A DNA stretch of 35,000 nucleotides from Symbiodinium natans (GCA_905221605.1 CAJNDS010000051.1:24580-59579); one strand, 5' to 3'. Shown: positions 1 through 8,439, numbered from the stretch's first letter. The notes: generated by a model from the sequence alone, not told the origin. Numbers and translations: made by a program.

Positions 1-146
1 GCCTCTCTAGGTTCTCTGGGCGAGACATGACGGGCAAGTGTGTCGTGGAAGCGATACTTCACCCCGAAAGTGGTGCCCAACGCCATGTGCCCCAATTGTG
101 GCCGCCAGATTTTGCCGCGCGCCCATCTCGACCCAATAACTCTTAA
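1..146 (+). CDS. Exon candidate at window edge
   Basis: The frame is open from the window start, with a CCTCTCTAG acceptor at about 10, reading FSGRDMTGKCVVEAILHPES... to a TAA. A second frame from about 39 carries a zinc-ribbon-like CPNCGRQ (KVVPNAMCPNCGRQILPRAH). I cannot tell which is used. Confidence 0.35.
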   Translation, partial: LSRFSGRDMTGKCVVEAILHPESGAQRHVPQLWPPDFAARPSRPNNS

Positions 147-259
147 TCTTAGTTGTGGGAGTCTCCTTCAAAGTTCTCCCTTAGGGCTTGGTTTGTCAGA
201 TTTTTTTTCGGTCGGGCAAGGGGCTTGGGGGGGTGGGGGTGGGGGGTACTAGGGCTTCA

Positions 260-354
260 CCCTAAACCCTAAACCCTAAACCCTAAACCCTAAACCCTAA
301 ACCCTAAACCCTAAACCCTAAACCCTAAACCCTAAACCCTAAACCCTAAACCCC
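260..354 (-). repeat. CCCTAAA array
   Basis: About 13 near-perfect units. Confidence 0.95.
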
Positions 355-515
355 TCTAAGTCTGGGCTCAAAGAGCACAGTGGAGACTTTTGCTTCTTGC
401 TCAGGGTGCGCTAGTGCATTGCTGAACCCTAGGCGCAGAGTGTGTGCTTGCGAGGCTTTGAGGCTTTTGACTTATGACCATAAACCCCAAACGCTAGCCC
501 CAAAGCCCTACCTAG

Positions 516-702
516 GGTTAGGGTTTGGGGTTTAGGGTTTAGGGTTTAGGGTTTAGGGGCTTGGGCTTTTGACGGCTCCTTTTGGCCCTTTAAGCTGGAG
601 GTATCTGTCGGGAGTCTCAGGCTAAACCCCTACACCCTAGACTCCTAGGGTTTAGGTTTTGGTGCTTAGGGTGTAGGGTTTAGGGTTTAGGGTTTAGGGT
701 GT
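516..702 (+). repeat. Two short TTTAGGG arrays
   Basis: 516-556 and 655-702, with TTTGGGG and GTGTAGGG variants. The spacer shows nothing coding. Confidence 0.8.
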
Positions 703-709
703 TAGGAAG

Positions 710-797
710 TAGTCGAACCTTCAAACGCCCTGAGGTTTCTGTCCATGCTGCTCTCGAAGTTTGACGAAGTACAGGCTACAGCCTTTCATTCAAGGGA
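710..797 (+). CDS. Exon candidate (unidentified gene A)
   Basis: It reads VEPSNALRFLSMLLSKFDEV... between TTAGGAAG and GGGA|GTTTAGGG. The phase (ends +2) fits the next island at 875. Confidence 0.5.
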
Positions 798-869
798 GTT
801 TAGGGTTTAGGGTTTAGGGTTTAGGGTTTAGGGTTTAGGGTTTAGGGTTTAGGGTTTAGGGTTTAGGGT
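798..869 (+). repeat. TTTAGGG array
   Basis: Ten uninterrupted units between two exon candidates. Confidence 0.95.
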
Positions 870-874
870 GGGAG

Positions 875-974
875 TCATACTCGGACCCCTGAGGATGTGC
901 CCCGAAAGGTTCCCCTTCCGAATTATTGGCCCCTCCAGGCCCCGAAGCATGCCAAGGAATTGTTGGCATTGAGG
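875..974 (+). CDS. Exon candidate (gene A)
   Basis: It reads HTRTPEDVPRKVPLPNYWPL then QAPKHAKELLALR between GTGGGAG and AGG|GTTTGTAAGG. Phase-compatible with 710-797. Confidence 0.5.
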
Positions 975-1250
975 GTTTGTAAGGTTTAGGGATTTTCGGC
1001 TTTCGGGTCTAGGGCTTGGGATTTGTAAGGTTTAGGGTTTAGGATTAGGATTTAGGGCTTAGGGTTTAGGGTTTAGGGTTTAGGGTTTCGGGTTTCGGGT
1101 TTCGGGTTTCGGGTTTCGGGTTTCGGGTTTCGGGTTCTTGCGCTCGAAGGCAGGTACAAGAACTTTAGTCTAGGGTTTGGGGTTTGGGGTTTGGGGTTTG
1201 GGGTTTGGGGTTTAGGGTTTAGGGTTTAGGGTTTAGGTTCAGGGTTTGGG
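975..1250 (+). repeat. TTTAGGG array with homogenised variants
   Basis: Includes seven tandem TTTCGGG (1086-1134) and five TTTGGGG (1176-1210), each variant clustered. Confidence 0.9.
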
Positions 1251-1273
1251 GGTTTCTGGATGTGAGCTTTTAG

Positions 1274-1341
1274 ACCTCGGTAGACCGCCCCCGCAAAGCT
1301 TCTAGGACAGGGCTCGGAATGACCAAAAGTATCTCCTGCTA
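1274..1341 (+). CDS. Exon candidate (gene A, strand uncertain)
   Basis: The plus reading is TSVDRPRKASRTGLGMTKSI, phase-compatible with both neighbours (donor GTCCTATG). The minus strand is open across the whole island (YNRIGLAGDTFGHSEPCPRS), so this call is weak. Confidence 0.3.
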
Positions 1342-1381
1342 GTCCTATGCGATTGTACTATAGTATCTACAAAAAGCCCAT

Positions 1382-1489
1382 GGGTTTAGGGTTTAGGGTT
1401 TAGGGTTTAGGATTAAGGGTTTAGGGTTTAGGGTTTAGGGTTTAGGGTTTAGGGTTTAGGGTTTAGGGTTTAGGGTTTAGGGTTTAGGG
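1382..1489 (+). repeat. TTTAGGG array
   Basis: About 15 units, one GATTAAGGG interruption. Confidence 0.95.
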
Positions 1490-1496
1490 CGCCCAG

Positions 1497-1584
1497 TCGA
1501 ATCATGAAGGCCCCATTTAAATTCCTATACTCCACAAGAACTGATGGTCAAGGAGGAACTCCTATGGCAACCTCAGCAAGGGAA
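1497..1584 (+). CDS. Exon candidate (gene A)
   Basis: It reads RIMKAPFKFLYSTRTDGQGG then TPMATSARE from CGCCCAG to a GTCTAG donor. The following intron carries repeat F4. Confidence 0.45.
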
Positions 1585-1605
1585 GTCTAGGAATATAGGA
1601 ACCCT

Positions 1606-1678
1606 ACACTTTACACTTTCTTGGGATACAGAACTGAAAGTGTACACTTTTGGGGGGCTGATGAACTCAGCAACTGAG
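1606..1678 (+). mobile_element. Dispersed repeat F4, copy a
   Basis: ACACTTTACACTTT at the left, perfect palindrome AAAGTGTACACTTT at 1637-1650, and AACTCAGCAACTGAG at the right. Intronic, right after a GTCTAG donor. Confidence 0.65.
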
Positions 1679-1699
1679 AGAACGTAGGAGCTCCACTTC

Positions 1700-2240
1700 G
1701 GGTTCAGGGTTTTAAGGGTTAAGGTTTTCGGGGTTCCGGGTTTAGGGCGGCCGTGCAGTGTGATCTAGGCTTTAGGGTTTAGGGTTTAGGGTTTAGGGTT
1801 TAGGGATAGGGTTTAGGGTTTCGGGTTTGGGGTTTCGGATTTTCGGTTTAGGGTTTAGGGTTTCGGGTTTAGGGTTTAGGGTTTAAAAGTTTAGGGTTTT
1901 GGGGTTCTCGGGCTTCAGGCTTACAGTCTAGGGTCCAGGCGTTCAGGGATTGAGGTTTGAGGGGTGTAGGGTGTAGGGGAACTGTCGGGTACATGTCGGA
2001 TGCTCAAGGGCATTGCCCGCTGAATATCCGAAACCAACGGCATGCCATGACCATGCATTTCGCCTAAACCCTAAACCCTAAACCCTAAACCCTAAACCCT
2101 AAACCCTAAACCCTAAACCCTAAACCCTAAACCCTAAACCCTAGGTGCACTTCAACCCCCAAGGCGAACCCCCAAACCTGCGACCTTCAACCTCCAACTC
2201 TAAACACCTCAAACTCCAAACCCAAACCTTAAACCCAACC
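1700..2240. repeat. Head-to-head telomeric intron: G-array, loop, C-array
   Basis: Degenerate TTTAGGG units 1700-1990, a ~75-bp unique loop, then CCCTAAA 2065-2143 and decayed C-units to 2240. As one intron it would form a long hairpin. The loop is open on both strands but has no splice sites. Confidence 0.7.
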
Positions 2241-2248
2241 TCATGAAG

Positions 2249-2332
2249 GGTGGCTCTGCAAAAGTATCGTATTAGCTGCCCCGGCAAGGAGACCATGACA
2301 TGCGAGTTCGTCTACAACCCACACGCTAACAG
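2249..2332 (+). CDS. Exon candidate (gene A)
   Basis: It reads VALQKYRISCPGKETMTCEF then VYNPHAN. It ends where repeat F1 begins, with only a GC-type donor (CAG|GCTTTAAAC). The composition is strongly protein-like. Confidence 0.5.
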
Positions 2333-2340
2333 GCTTTAAA

Positions 2341-2452
2341 CTTTGTGGTTCTTTACTGTAACTTTACATCTTTAGCCTTTTTGGGTTTATTGGGTTTCTT
2401 AAGAAGGCAGCTAGAAACTAAATTTATAGCTACCCTTCTAAGTGCAGCCAAG
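2341..2452 (+). mobile_element. Dispersed repeat F1, copy a
   Basis: About 112 bp beginning CTTTGTGGT and ending GTGCAGCCAAG, with an internal GGGTTTATTGGGTTTCTTA. Shared with 3739, 9652 and 22649. It sits in an intron of gene A, and its AG end could be the acceptor. Confidence 0.75.
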
Positions 2453-2497
2453 TAAAGTTAACTTTAAAGTTTCGGGTGGTAAGGTTTGAGGGTCTAG

Positions 2498-2564
2498 GGC
2501 TTTCGTTCTCATGGCTGCCCGCGCCTGCCGCCTAGCTCCATACCGGGCCCTGTGCGGCGCCAGA
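2498..2564 (+). CDS. Exon candidate (gene A)
   Basis: After repeat F1 it reads AFVLMAARACRLAPYRALCG from GGTCTAG to GTCTAG. Phase 2/1 joins it to 2249-2332. Other frames are also open. Confidence 0.35.
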
Positions 2565-2605
2565 GTCTAGCCAATAGTTGAACTTTTAAACTTTTTGGGT
2601 CTCCT

Positions 2606-2694
2606 TGGGGTTTAGGGTTTAGGGTGTAGGGTTTAGGGTGTAGGGTTTAGGGTTCGGGTTTACGGTTTAGGGTTTACGGTTTAGGGTTTAGGGT
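2606..2694 (+). repeat. Degenerate TTTAGGG array
   Basis: Units with GTGTAGGG and TTTACGG variants. Confidence 0.85.
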
Positions 2695-2725
2695 TGATTT
2701 CCCCCCTGGTTATTGGAGAAGTAAG

Positions 2726-2764
2726 GATTGGGGGTTCTCGGCTCCCTGGGAAAATGTCTTCGAT
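2726..2764 (+). CDS. Exon candidate (gene A, boundaries uncertain)
   Basis: It reads DWGFSAPWENVFD from GAAGTAAG to a GTGCTG donor. The same frame stays open as VLAAFLHLGLQLITI to 2810, so a longer exon is possible. Confidence 0.3.
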
Positions 2765-2848
2765 GTGCTGGCAGCTTTCCTGCACCTGGGTCTCCAGTTG
2801 ATTACGATTTAGGGGACATGCCCGGGCCAATAATCAGCTGTTTTGTAG

Positions 2849-3040
2849 CGTTTAGGGTTTAGGGTTTAGGGTTTAGGGTTTAGGGGATAGGGGGTTTAGG
2901 GCGTTTAGGGCGTTTAGGGCGTTTAGGGCGTTTAGGGCGTTTAGGGCGTTTAGGGCGTTTAGGGCGTTTAGGGCGTTTAGGGCGTTTAGGGCGTTTAGGG
3001 GGTTTGGGGTTTAGGGCTTTGGGTTGAGGATTTAGGGTTG
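2849..3040 (+). repeat. TTTAGGG array with eleven 9-mers TTTAGGGCG
   Basis: Eleven tandem TTTAGGGCG units run 2895-2993, flanked by normal units. Confidence 0.95.
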
Positions 3041-3043
3041 CAG

Positions 3044-3185
3044 GTGCATCGCGGGAGCTGGGCGGAGGCGCCTTCAGTGCGCGCACCGGATGAGACGAAG
3101 CCTGAAGCAACCCTTGCCCGGTCGAGCCGCGAGCGTGAAGTCGCGGCCGCCTGCGCGGCCTTGTCTGAGACTCGGCTGCTGTTGG
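3044..3185 (+). CDS. Exon candidate (gene A)
   Basis: This 142-nt GC-rich island lies between GGTTGCAG and TTGG|GTTTAGG. It reads APDETKPEATLARSSREREV then AAACAALSETRLLL. It is phase-compatible with 3439-3525 across an intron that starts TTTAGGG, ends CCCTAAA, and holds an ATGGTTTCC/GGAAACCAT hairpin (3245-3269) in its loop. Confidence 0.55.
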
Positions 3186-3438
3186 GTTTAGGACTTAGGG
3201 TTTAGGGTTTAGGGTTTAGGGTTTAGGGTGAAGGAGCTTTCAGATGGTTTCCATAGCGAGGAAACCATATTCGATGCCTTTGATTACATGATATCTACAC
3301 CATCTATTCCAAGCCCTAAGCCCTAAACCCTCAAGCCTATGCCCTAAGTCCTAAGTCCGAAACCCTAAAACCTAAACCCGAAACCCTACACCCTAAACCC
3401 TAGACCCTACACCGATTTCGAGTTCCCATACTCTGCAG
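3186..3438. repeat. Telomeric intron: G-array then C-array
   Basis: TTTAGGG 3186-3228, loop with ATGGTTTCC/GGAAACCAT stem, decayed CCCTAAA 3311-3418, then CATACTCTGCAG. Confidence 0.7.
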
Positions 3439-3525
3439 CTCAGGAAAGCGTCAAGGCAGGGGACACCGCCTGGTTCGAGCGGGTCATCATCCAGTTGCGG
3501 AGCATCCTCCTGGAGACTTGGAAGG
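3439..3525 (+). CDS. Exon candidate (gene A)
   Basis: It reads QESVKAGDTAWFERVIIQLR then SILLETWK. The acceptor is CCATACTCTGCAG; the donor is AAGG|GTTTAGGG. It is one of the best coding islands upstream. The frame extends 5' as FEFPYSAA. Confidence 0.6.
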
Positions 3526-3591
3526 GTTTAGGGTTTCGGGTTTCGGGTTTCGGGCTTCGGGCTTCGGGCTTCGGGCTTCGGGCTACAGGCC
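3526..3591 (+). repeat. TTTAGGG/TTTCGGG/CTTCGGG array
   Basis: The unit changes stepwise from TTTAGGG to TTTCGGG to CTTCGGG along the array. Confidence 0.85.
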
Positions 3592-3643
3592 CAGGGGTGC
3601 CCTCTTGCCCTTTTTGGGTTCCTGGTTCCCCTGGGCTCCCCAA

Positions 3644-3721
3644 CCATAAAAGGAGAGGCAGAGCGAGGATGCCGTGACGCAGGCTGAGGCAGCCGGGACG
3701 CCTTTTCCCACAAGGGCAGCT
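3644..3721 (+). CDS. Exon candidate (frame uncertain)
   Basis: A GC-rich island after TAAAAGGAG reads RQSEDAVTQAEAAGTPFPTR up to a GTGACC donor. A second frame (GCPLALFGFLVPLGSPTIKG) covers about 3594-3690. Boundaries are not resolved. Confidence 0.3.
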
Positions 3722-3738
3722 TGGTGACCTACTTGGAG

Positions 3739-3850
3739 CTTTGTGGTACGTTACTGTGACTTTAGATCTTTACCTTTTTTGGGTTTATTGGGTTTCTTAG
3801 TAAGGCAGCCAAAAGTTTAATTTATAGCTACCCTCCTGAGTGCAGCCAAG
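3739..3850 (+). mobile_element. Dispersed repeat F1, copy b
   Basis: Full-length, immediately followed by the left end of an F2 element (3851-3905) and by the T/G homopolymer of F3a: three families nested head to tail. Confidence 0.75.
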
Positions 3851-4045
3851 CTTGGAGGTTCGTGGTACTTGGTAACCCAAGTTTAACTGTACTTTGAACC
3901 TAGGATGCCCAGTAGTACCCTTATTCCCTTTTTTTTTGGGGGGGGGGGGGGGGGGGGGTTAGGTTCCCTTATAAACTCCTTTTCAGCAAAAAAGGGCACC
4001 CTTTTTTAGCCTAGGTTACGGGGCAGCCTAGGAACCCAATTATAA
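3851..4045 (+). mobile_element. F2 left end, T/G homopolymer and F3a segment
   Basis: CTTGGAGGTTCGTGGTACTT (3851) starts an F2 copy. T9 and about 21 G follow (3929-3958), then GTTAGGTTCCCTTATAAACT and AAAAAAGGGCACCCTTTTTTA (F3). GGAACCCAATTATAAGC may be the decayed F2 right end. Confidence 0.5.
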
Positions 4046-4049
4046 GCAT

Positions 4050-4108
4050 GTTAGGGTTTAGGGTTTAGGGTTTAGGGTTTAGGGTTTAGGGTTTAGGGTT
4101 TAGGGTTA
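4050..4108 (+). repeat. TTTAGGG array
   Basis: Eight units. 4109-4260 to its right shows only F2-like GTTATAAGTACAGTTATA and no gene. Confidence 0.9.
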
Positions 4109-4261
4109 GGACACTTAGAGGGCTGATGAGTGGGTTATAAGTACAGTTATACTTGGTTGGTAAGGTTGTTTTTGGGGGTTATGTAGGGGCTGCGTAGGTC
4201 CATAGGGACTATACAAGGTACATGTAGGGGTTCGTGTAGTGGCACCCTTGGTATAAGGCCC

Positions 4262-4341
4262 GGTCCCTACCCTTTCCTTTCTTCTTTTGCCCTTTGCAAA
4301 GTAACCAACCCCAAAAAGGGTGCCCTTATCATATGGCTGCA
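4262..4341 (+). mobile_element. Dispersed repeat F3, copy d
   Basis: AAAGTAACCAACCCCAAAAA then GGGTGCCCTTAT, homologous to 17611-17640. It ends at the CTGCAG acceptor of the island at 4342. Confidence 0.55.
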
Positions 4342-4530
4342 GGGCTACCAAGGCACTTCCCACAACGCCGCCGATGGCCACGCCCATCACATCGGAACCG
4401 CAGAGGGCCGAACCCGAGCCTCCCTGGCTGGAGGCCCTGCGGCTACTCGACGCTTTGCGCTTCTGAGCAGATTGATTTCTGTCTCTATCCCGACCCCCAG
4501 CAGGCCCATAAGAACCCCTGGAGCAGGGTG
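4342..4530 (+). CDS. Exon candidate, long GC-rich island
   Basis: It starts after ATGGCTGCAG and ends at GTGTGGT|GTTTAGGG. All three plus frames are open for 40 codons or more. PQRAEPEPPWLEALRLLDAL looks most like protein but meets a stop, so a small internal intron ending CCGACCCCCAG (about 4500) is possible. Confidence 0.4.
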
Positions 4531-4786
4531 TGTGGTGTTTAGGGTTTAGGGTTTAGGGTTTAGGGTTTCGGGTTTCGGCGACCTTAGACTCTAGGCTGTA
4601 TATGGGTCCGTGTTTTGGGATCCCTTTTTTAAAAAGTGTCGCCTTATAATGGGTTCTCAAAAAGGGACCCTGATTTATGAAACTGCCCATAAGTTCCCTA
4701 AACCCTGAACCCTGAACCCTGAACCCTGAACCCTAAACCCTAAACCCTAAACCCTAAACCCTAAACCCCAAACCCAAACCCACCGG
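4531..4786. repeat. Telomeric intron: G-array, inverted repeat, C-array
   Basis: TTTAGGG 4531-4580; GGGATCCCTTTTTT/AAAAAGGGACCC inverted repeat 4619-4668; CCCTGAA then CCCTAAA 4697-4786. Confidence 0.75.
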
Positions 4787-4790
4787 TGAG

Positions 4791-4919
4791 GAAGAAGCCG
4801 CGCGGCCTCAGCCAAATCCAAGCCCCAAGCCCCTGGCAGCGGGTCACTTCCCGGCTCGCGTGCCCGCCCCGCCCGCGGCCTCGGGAGAGGCGCGGCTCGG
4901 ACATTCGGGCTTTCCCTCG
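4791..4919 (+). CDS. Exon candidate
   Basis: 43 codons in phase 0/0: EEAARPQPNPSPKPLAAGHF then PARVPAPPAASGEARLGHSG. The acceptor CGGTGAG follows a CCCTAAA array; the donor is CTCG|GTTTTTTTT. Pro/Ala-rich, probably a linker. Confidence 0.55.
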
Positions 4920-5330
4920 GTTTTTTTTTCGTTTTTGTTTTTAACTTTTCTTTTTTGGGGTTTATCAGGGTTTATAAGGGACCCTAGATATGAGTACTTT
5001 TTAAAGTGTTTTTGGTTTTTCCTTTGTGAGGTTTATAAGGGACCTGACGTATAAGGAAACTTTCAAAGGGTTTTAGTAAGGCCAACCCAGTTTCGTGTTT
5101 TCAGGGATGATGGGGGTTTCATTTAAGGCTTCGGGCTTTTGGGGGCTTGTTTGGGCGCTTTTGGGTTTAGGCTGCAGGGGCGTAGTAGGGATTGCCTAGG
5201 TCTCCAACTACTTGCTGTTTTCGCTGTGGGTCATACGCACTGCAGCTGGGGGATTGCAAGCTACGAATTTATAGGGTTTGGGGCACAAGCCAAGCCTCAG
5301 CCCTGTATCTCGTGAAATAGGAAGCTGCAC
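4920..5330 (+). other. T-rich intron interior, no confident gene
   Basis: Starts GTTTTTTTTT after an exon. Contains two GGTTTATAAGGGACC copies (4968 and 5032) and scattered degenerate TTTAGGG. A weak open frame at 5250-5320 is not called. Confidence 0.4.
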
Positions 5331-5332
5331 CT

Positions 5333-5618
5333 CTAAACCCTAAACCCTAAACCCTAAACCCTAAACCCTAAATCCTAAACCTTAAACCCTAAACCCTAAG
5401 CCCTAAACCCCAAACCCTAAACCCTGCTTTTGGTCGTGAGCTTGGAGCCTGCACCCTAAGCCCCTTTAGCCTGCTGATGTTGCGTCGGACAACCACGATG
5501 AGCTAGTCTAGCCCATAATCCCTGGCTGATTATGGGGATGAGACCCCAAACCGTGAACACTGCTGTACACCCTGTACCCTAAATACTAAACCCTAAACCC
5601 TAAACCCTAAACCCCAAG
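5333..5618 (-). repeat. CCCTAAA arrays
   Basis: 5333-5425 and 5580-5618. The spacer contains a CCCATAATCC/GGATTATGGG-like hairpin (5511-5540) and no confident exon. Confidence 0.85.
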
Positions 5619-5723
5619 AGCCCATCCCTCGAAGAGGAGAAGCTGAAGGCGTACTTAGACTCCTTTGCCACCATGCAGGCCTCGCAGCAGGGCTTTCAGA
5701 TTCTGGGATCCTATGCTTTTAGG
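5619..5723 (+). CDS. Exon candidate with duplicated 3' end
   Basis: It reads SPSLEEEKLKAYLDSFATMQ then ASQQGFQILGSYAFR, from AACCCCAAG to AGG|GTTTAGGG. Its last 25 bp before the repeat (5693-5717) recur at 5787-5811 on the far side of the array, so the next exon would begin with the same ILG(S/P)YA peptide. Confidence 0.55.
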
Positions 5724-5793
5724 GTTTAGGGTTTGGGGTTTAGGGTTTAGGGCTTAGGGTTTAGGGTTTAGGGCTAGGGTTTAGGTCTTTCAG
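5718..5793 (+). repeat. Telomere-type array as a near-complete 70-nt intron
   Basis: About nine TTTAGGG-like units plus TCTTTCAG. It is flanked by a 25-bp direct repeat (5693-5717 and 5787-5811, one mismatch), like a target-site duplication. Confidence 0.7.
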
Positions 5794-5841
5794 ATTCTGG
5801 GACCCTATGCTACCCATATCCACTCGTTTTGGGGGCAGTTT
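5794..5841 (+). CDS. Exon candidate after the 70-nt telomeric intron
   Basis: After GGTCTTTCAG it reads ILGPYATHIHSFWGQ in phase with the preceding exon and runs to TAG at 5848, or to a GT donor before it. The intron 5724-5793 is almost wholly TTTAGGG units. Confidence 0.4.
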
Positions 5842-5898
5842 TGGGGGTAGGAGGTCGATAGCCCTAACTGATCTTAATGCCGGTGCAGTTAGGGTAAG

Positions 5899-5985
5899 GG
5901 ACGGTCTATGGAAATCGGGCCATGCCAAAAGACTACCTGCATCGACTCGTCCGAAGGTACCAGCAAATCTGGGGCCCCCCCTTGG
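5899..5985 (+). CDS. Exon candidate
   Basis: It reads TVYGNRAMPKDYLHRLVRRY then QQIWGPPL, from GGGTAAG to TTGG|GTTTAGGG. Confidence 0.5.
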
Positions 5986-6028
5986 GTTTAGGGTTTAGGG
6001 TTTGGGGTTTAGGGTTTAGGGTTTAGGG
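5986..6028 (+). repeat. TTTAGGG array
   Basis: Six units supplying the donor of the 5899-5985 exon. Confidence 0.9.
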
Positions 6029-6300
6029 GAAGTGTCAACAGTGGAAAATGTGCGGTTGCTCGGCACATGATGAGCAAAAGTTCGCTGTCAATCATGCATT
6101 CCGTACTTTGTATTATTGTTGAAGGCGTAGTAGCAGCATGTGTAGCAGAGCTCGAGACCTCGTGTAAGTGCTGGATTTTGCTTCCCAGCCCCCGAAAGAA
6201 TGAGGTCAAGAATTGAAGCAACCTTGTCCAAACTGTTGTGGCCTAAACCAAACTGCCACCAGCCAAAGAGATCAAGAAGCCGCTGAAAACCGAGTACCCA
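6029..6300. other. Intronic stretch with a minus-strand open frame
   Basis: Lies between a TTTAGGG array and a CCCTAAA patch, the position of an intron interior. The minus strand reads RLLDLFGWWQFGLGHNSLDK... for about 65 codons after TCGGTTTTCAG, but with no donor or neighbour. Confidence 0.25.
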
Positions 6301-6456
6301 CAACCCTAAACCCTGTAAGCCCTTAAGCCTTTAAAAGCCCTTGCGCCCTTGTACCCTTAAGCCCGTAAACTCAAACGCTTAACCCTTGAAGCCCTAATGC
6401 CATAGCCACTCAAGACGCAATCCCGAGACACACTGGGGGAGGGCTTAGGTTTACTG

Positions 6457-6520
6457 GGGTTTAGGGTTTAGGGTTTCGGGTTTAATTAGGGTTTAGGGTT
6501 TAGGGTTTCGGGTTTCATTA
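6457..6520 (+). repeat. TTTAGGG array
   Basis: Units interrupted by two TTTCGGGTTT(A)ATTAGGG steps. Confidence 0.85.
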
Positions 6521-6555
6521 GGGTTTAGAATAGGTTGTGGGGTTTGGGCTTAAGG

Positions 6556-6588
6556 CTCAGAAAGGGCAAAGGGGCCGCTCTGCAAAGG
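6556..6588 (+). CDS. Short exon candidate
   Basis: AQKGQRGRSAK in phase 0/0 between GGGCTTAAG and a GTCCTC donor, where repeat F3b begins. Too short to trust alone. Confidence 0.25.
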
Positions 6589-6595
6589 TCCTCGG

Positions 6596-6712
6596 GACCC
6601 AGAGTAGGCCGCCCTTCTTTCCCCCTTTTTTTGGGGTTTAGATTCCCTCTGTCAGCCCCCTTGAAGCCAAAAAGGGGCAGCCTTTGTATTCCTCGTTTCC
6701 TCTTACCTCTAA
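6596..6712 (+). mobile_element. Dispersed repeat F3, copy b
   Basis: GGGACCCAGAGTAGGCC is shared with 10849-10868 (GGGACCCAGAGCAGGCC), followed by a T-rich run, GGTTTAGATTCCCT and AAAAAGGGGCAGCC. Confidence 0.55.
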
Positions 6713-6914
6713 ACCCTACACCGTAAATCCTAAGCCCTAAGCCCTAAGCCCTAAACCCCAAACCCTACACCCTATACCCTAAACTCTAAGCCCGAAGCCC
6801 TAAGCCAGAAAACCCTAAACCTTACACCCTAAACCCCCCAACCTTCAAGCCTAAACCCTCAACCCTAAACCCTAAACCCTCAACCCTAAACCCTAAACCC
6901 TAAACCCTAAACCC
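6708..6914 (-). repeat. Decayed CCCTAAA array
   Basis: Variants CCCTAAG, CCCTACA and CCCTCAA; cleaner towards the exon at 6919. Confidence 0.9.
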
Positions 6915-6918
6915 ACAG

Positions 6919-7002
6919 GCAAGTGAGGAGGAGGACCCCGCCTGGGCGCGGGCGATCCGGATCCTCGAGTCGGTGCCCGTCAGCCAAGGACCAGCCCTGG
7001 GG
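6919..7002 (+). CDS. Exon candidate
   Basis: ASEEEDPAWARAIRILESVP then VSQGPALG, 28 codons in phase 0/0. The acceptor ACCCACAG directly follows CCCTAAA repeats; the donor is GGG|GTTTAGAG. Confidence 0.6.
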
Positions 7003-7690
7003 GTTTAGAGTTTAGGGTTCAGGGTTTAGGGTTTAGGGTTTCGGGTTTAGGGTTTAGGGTTTAGGGTTCAGGGTTTAGGGTTTAGGGTTTCGGGTTTAGG
7101 ATTTAGGGTTTAGGGTCGGGCTTCCCTGAACCCTAAGCCCGATGAATCTTAAACCCTAAACCTTATCAGTCCTAGACCCGTTAACCCTCAACCCCACGGT
7201 GGTCTGTCGGGTGGAAGTTTTCGGGTTTAGGGTAAAAACCCTAAACCCTAAACCCTAAACCCTAAACCCTAAACCCTAAACCCTAAACCCTAAACCCTAA
7301 ACCCTAAACCCTAAACCCTAAACCCTAAACCCTAAACCCTAAACTGTGGGAGGACCCTGTTACCCTGTCGCCCTGTTTACGCTATAACCCTATAACCTCT
7401 AAGTCTCTTCGCTTACTACAACCCTAAACCCTATTACCCCCATTGCCTCTTTTTATCTATAACCCTCGAACGCTATAATCCCTAAAACCCGACACCCTAT
7501 GCAAACCCTCCAGTTATAGTGCTTTGAAGGAAGGGGGTTCATGGGGGATAGGTACCAAGGAAACTTTAGGGAAGCTTAGGGAGCCTTGCGGAACCTTTGG
7601 TCATACCTAAACCCTAAACCCTAAACCCTAAACCCTAGACCCTAGACCCTAGACCCTAGACCCTAAACCCTAAACCCTAAACCCTTAAAG
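7003..7690. repeat. Long telomeric intron
   Basis: TTTAGGG 7003-7120, decayed C-units to 7200, CCCTAAA 7236-7345 (16 units), a 260-bp unique stretch without coding signal, CCCTAAA/CCCTAGA 7604-7686. Confidence 0.8.
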
Positions 7691-7812
7691 AGCCCCATAA
7701 TCCAGGGCAACGGCGGCAAGAGCCGCCCCAGCAGCCCAGCAGGGCGCCGCAGCCGCTGCCCACAGCCGGCAGCAGTCGAAGCGCCACAGGCAACCACCCC
7801 GAACCCTGTGGG
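7691..7812 (+). CDS. Exon candidate
   Basis: A GC-rich island between CCCTTAAAG and GTGGG|GTTTAGGG. The phase-0 frame reads SPIIQGNGGKSRPSSPAGRR and continues to PNPVG; a second frame is open too. Low-complexity Ser/Pro/Arg, likely a linker. Confidence 0.45.
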
Positions 7813-8313
7813 GTTTAGGGTTTAGGGTTTGGGGTTTGGGGTTTAGGGTTTAGGGTTTAGGATTCAGGCTTTGGTGTGACTTGAAAATTCGGAGCCGGCT
7901 TACATGGGATAAGCGACAGAGAGCAAACCCTAAACAGTAAACCCTAAACTCTAAACCCTAAACCCTAAACCCTAAACCCTAAACCCTAAACCCTAAACCC
8001 TAAACCCTAAACCCTAAACCCTAAACCCTAAACCCTAAACAAGTAGACTCTGCAGCCGACCTCCAAACTGAAAGAGGTTTGCACTACACCCAAACCCCGA
8101 AAGCCTAAATCCCCGAATCCCCTAAACCCCCTATTCCCCCTAACTTAGGGACCCTACGCCCCTGAGCCCCCTAAGACCCCCTAAACCCTCTCAACCAACC
8201 TCTCCCAACCCTACACCCTAAACCCTAAACCCTAAACCCTAAACCCTAAACCCTAAACCCTAAACCCTAAACCCTAAACCCTAAACCCTAAACCCTAAAC
8301 CCTAAACTCCAAG
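7813..8313. repeat. Telomeric intron: G-array then two C-arrays
   Basis: TTTAGGG/TTTGGGG 7813-7870; CCCTAAA 7922-8040; CCCTAAA 8213-8308. A 21-nt CTGCAG|...|GTTTGC patch at 8055-8075 could be a microexon but is not called. Confidence 0.8.
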
Positions 8314-8391
8314 AACTGCCGTGCCAGGGCGCGACTCGGGAGATCCGGGCCAACCGATTCGGCTGCAGTCATATCAGAGGCCAGGCCTCCA
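8314..8391 (+). CDS. Exon candidate
   Basis: Follows CCCTAAACTCCAAG; donor GTTAAAGG. The phase-matching frame reads TAVPGRDSGDPGQPIRLQSY. All three frames are open. Confidence 0.35.
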
Positions 8392-8439
8392 GTTAAAGGA
8401 TCAGGGGACTTAGGACTTAGGGTTTAATGTTGCACTGTC

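Noticed and set aside
2880-3110. Minus-strand protein with Lys-Arg-Pro repeats
   Set aside because: It is the translation of the TTTAGGGCG 9-mer array and has no non-repeat coding support.
8055-8075. 21-nt microexon (CTGCAG|...|GTTTGC)
   Set aside because: Good-looking sites, but seven codons cannot be distinguished from chance inside repeat-rich DNA.
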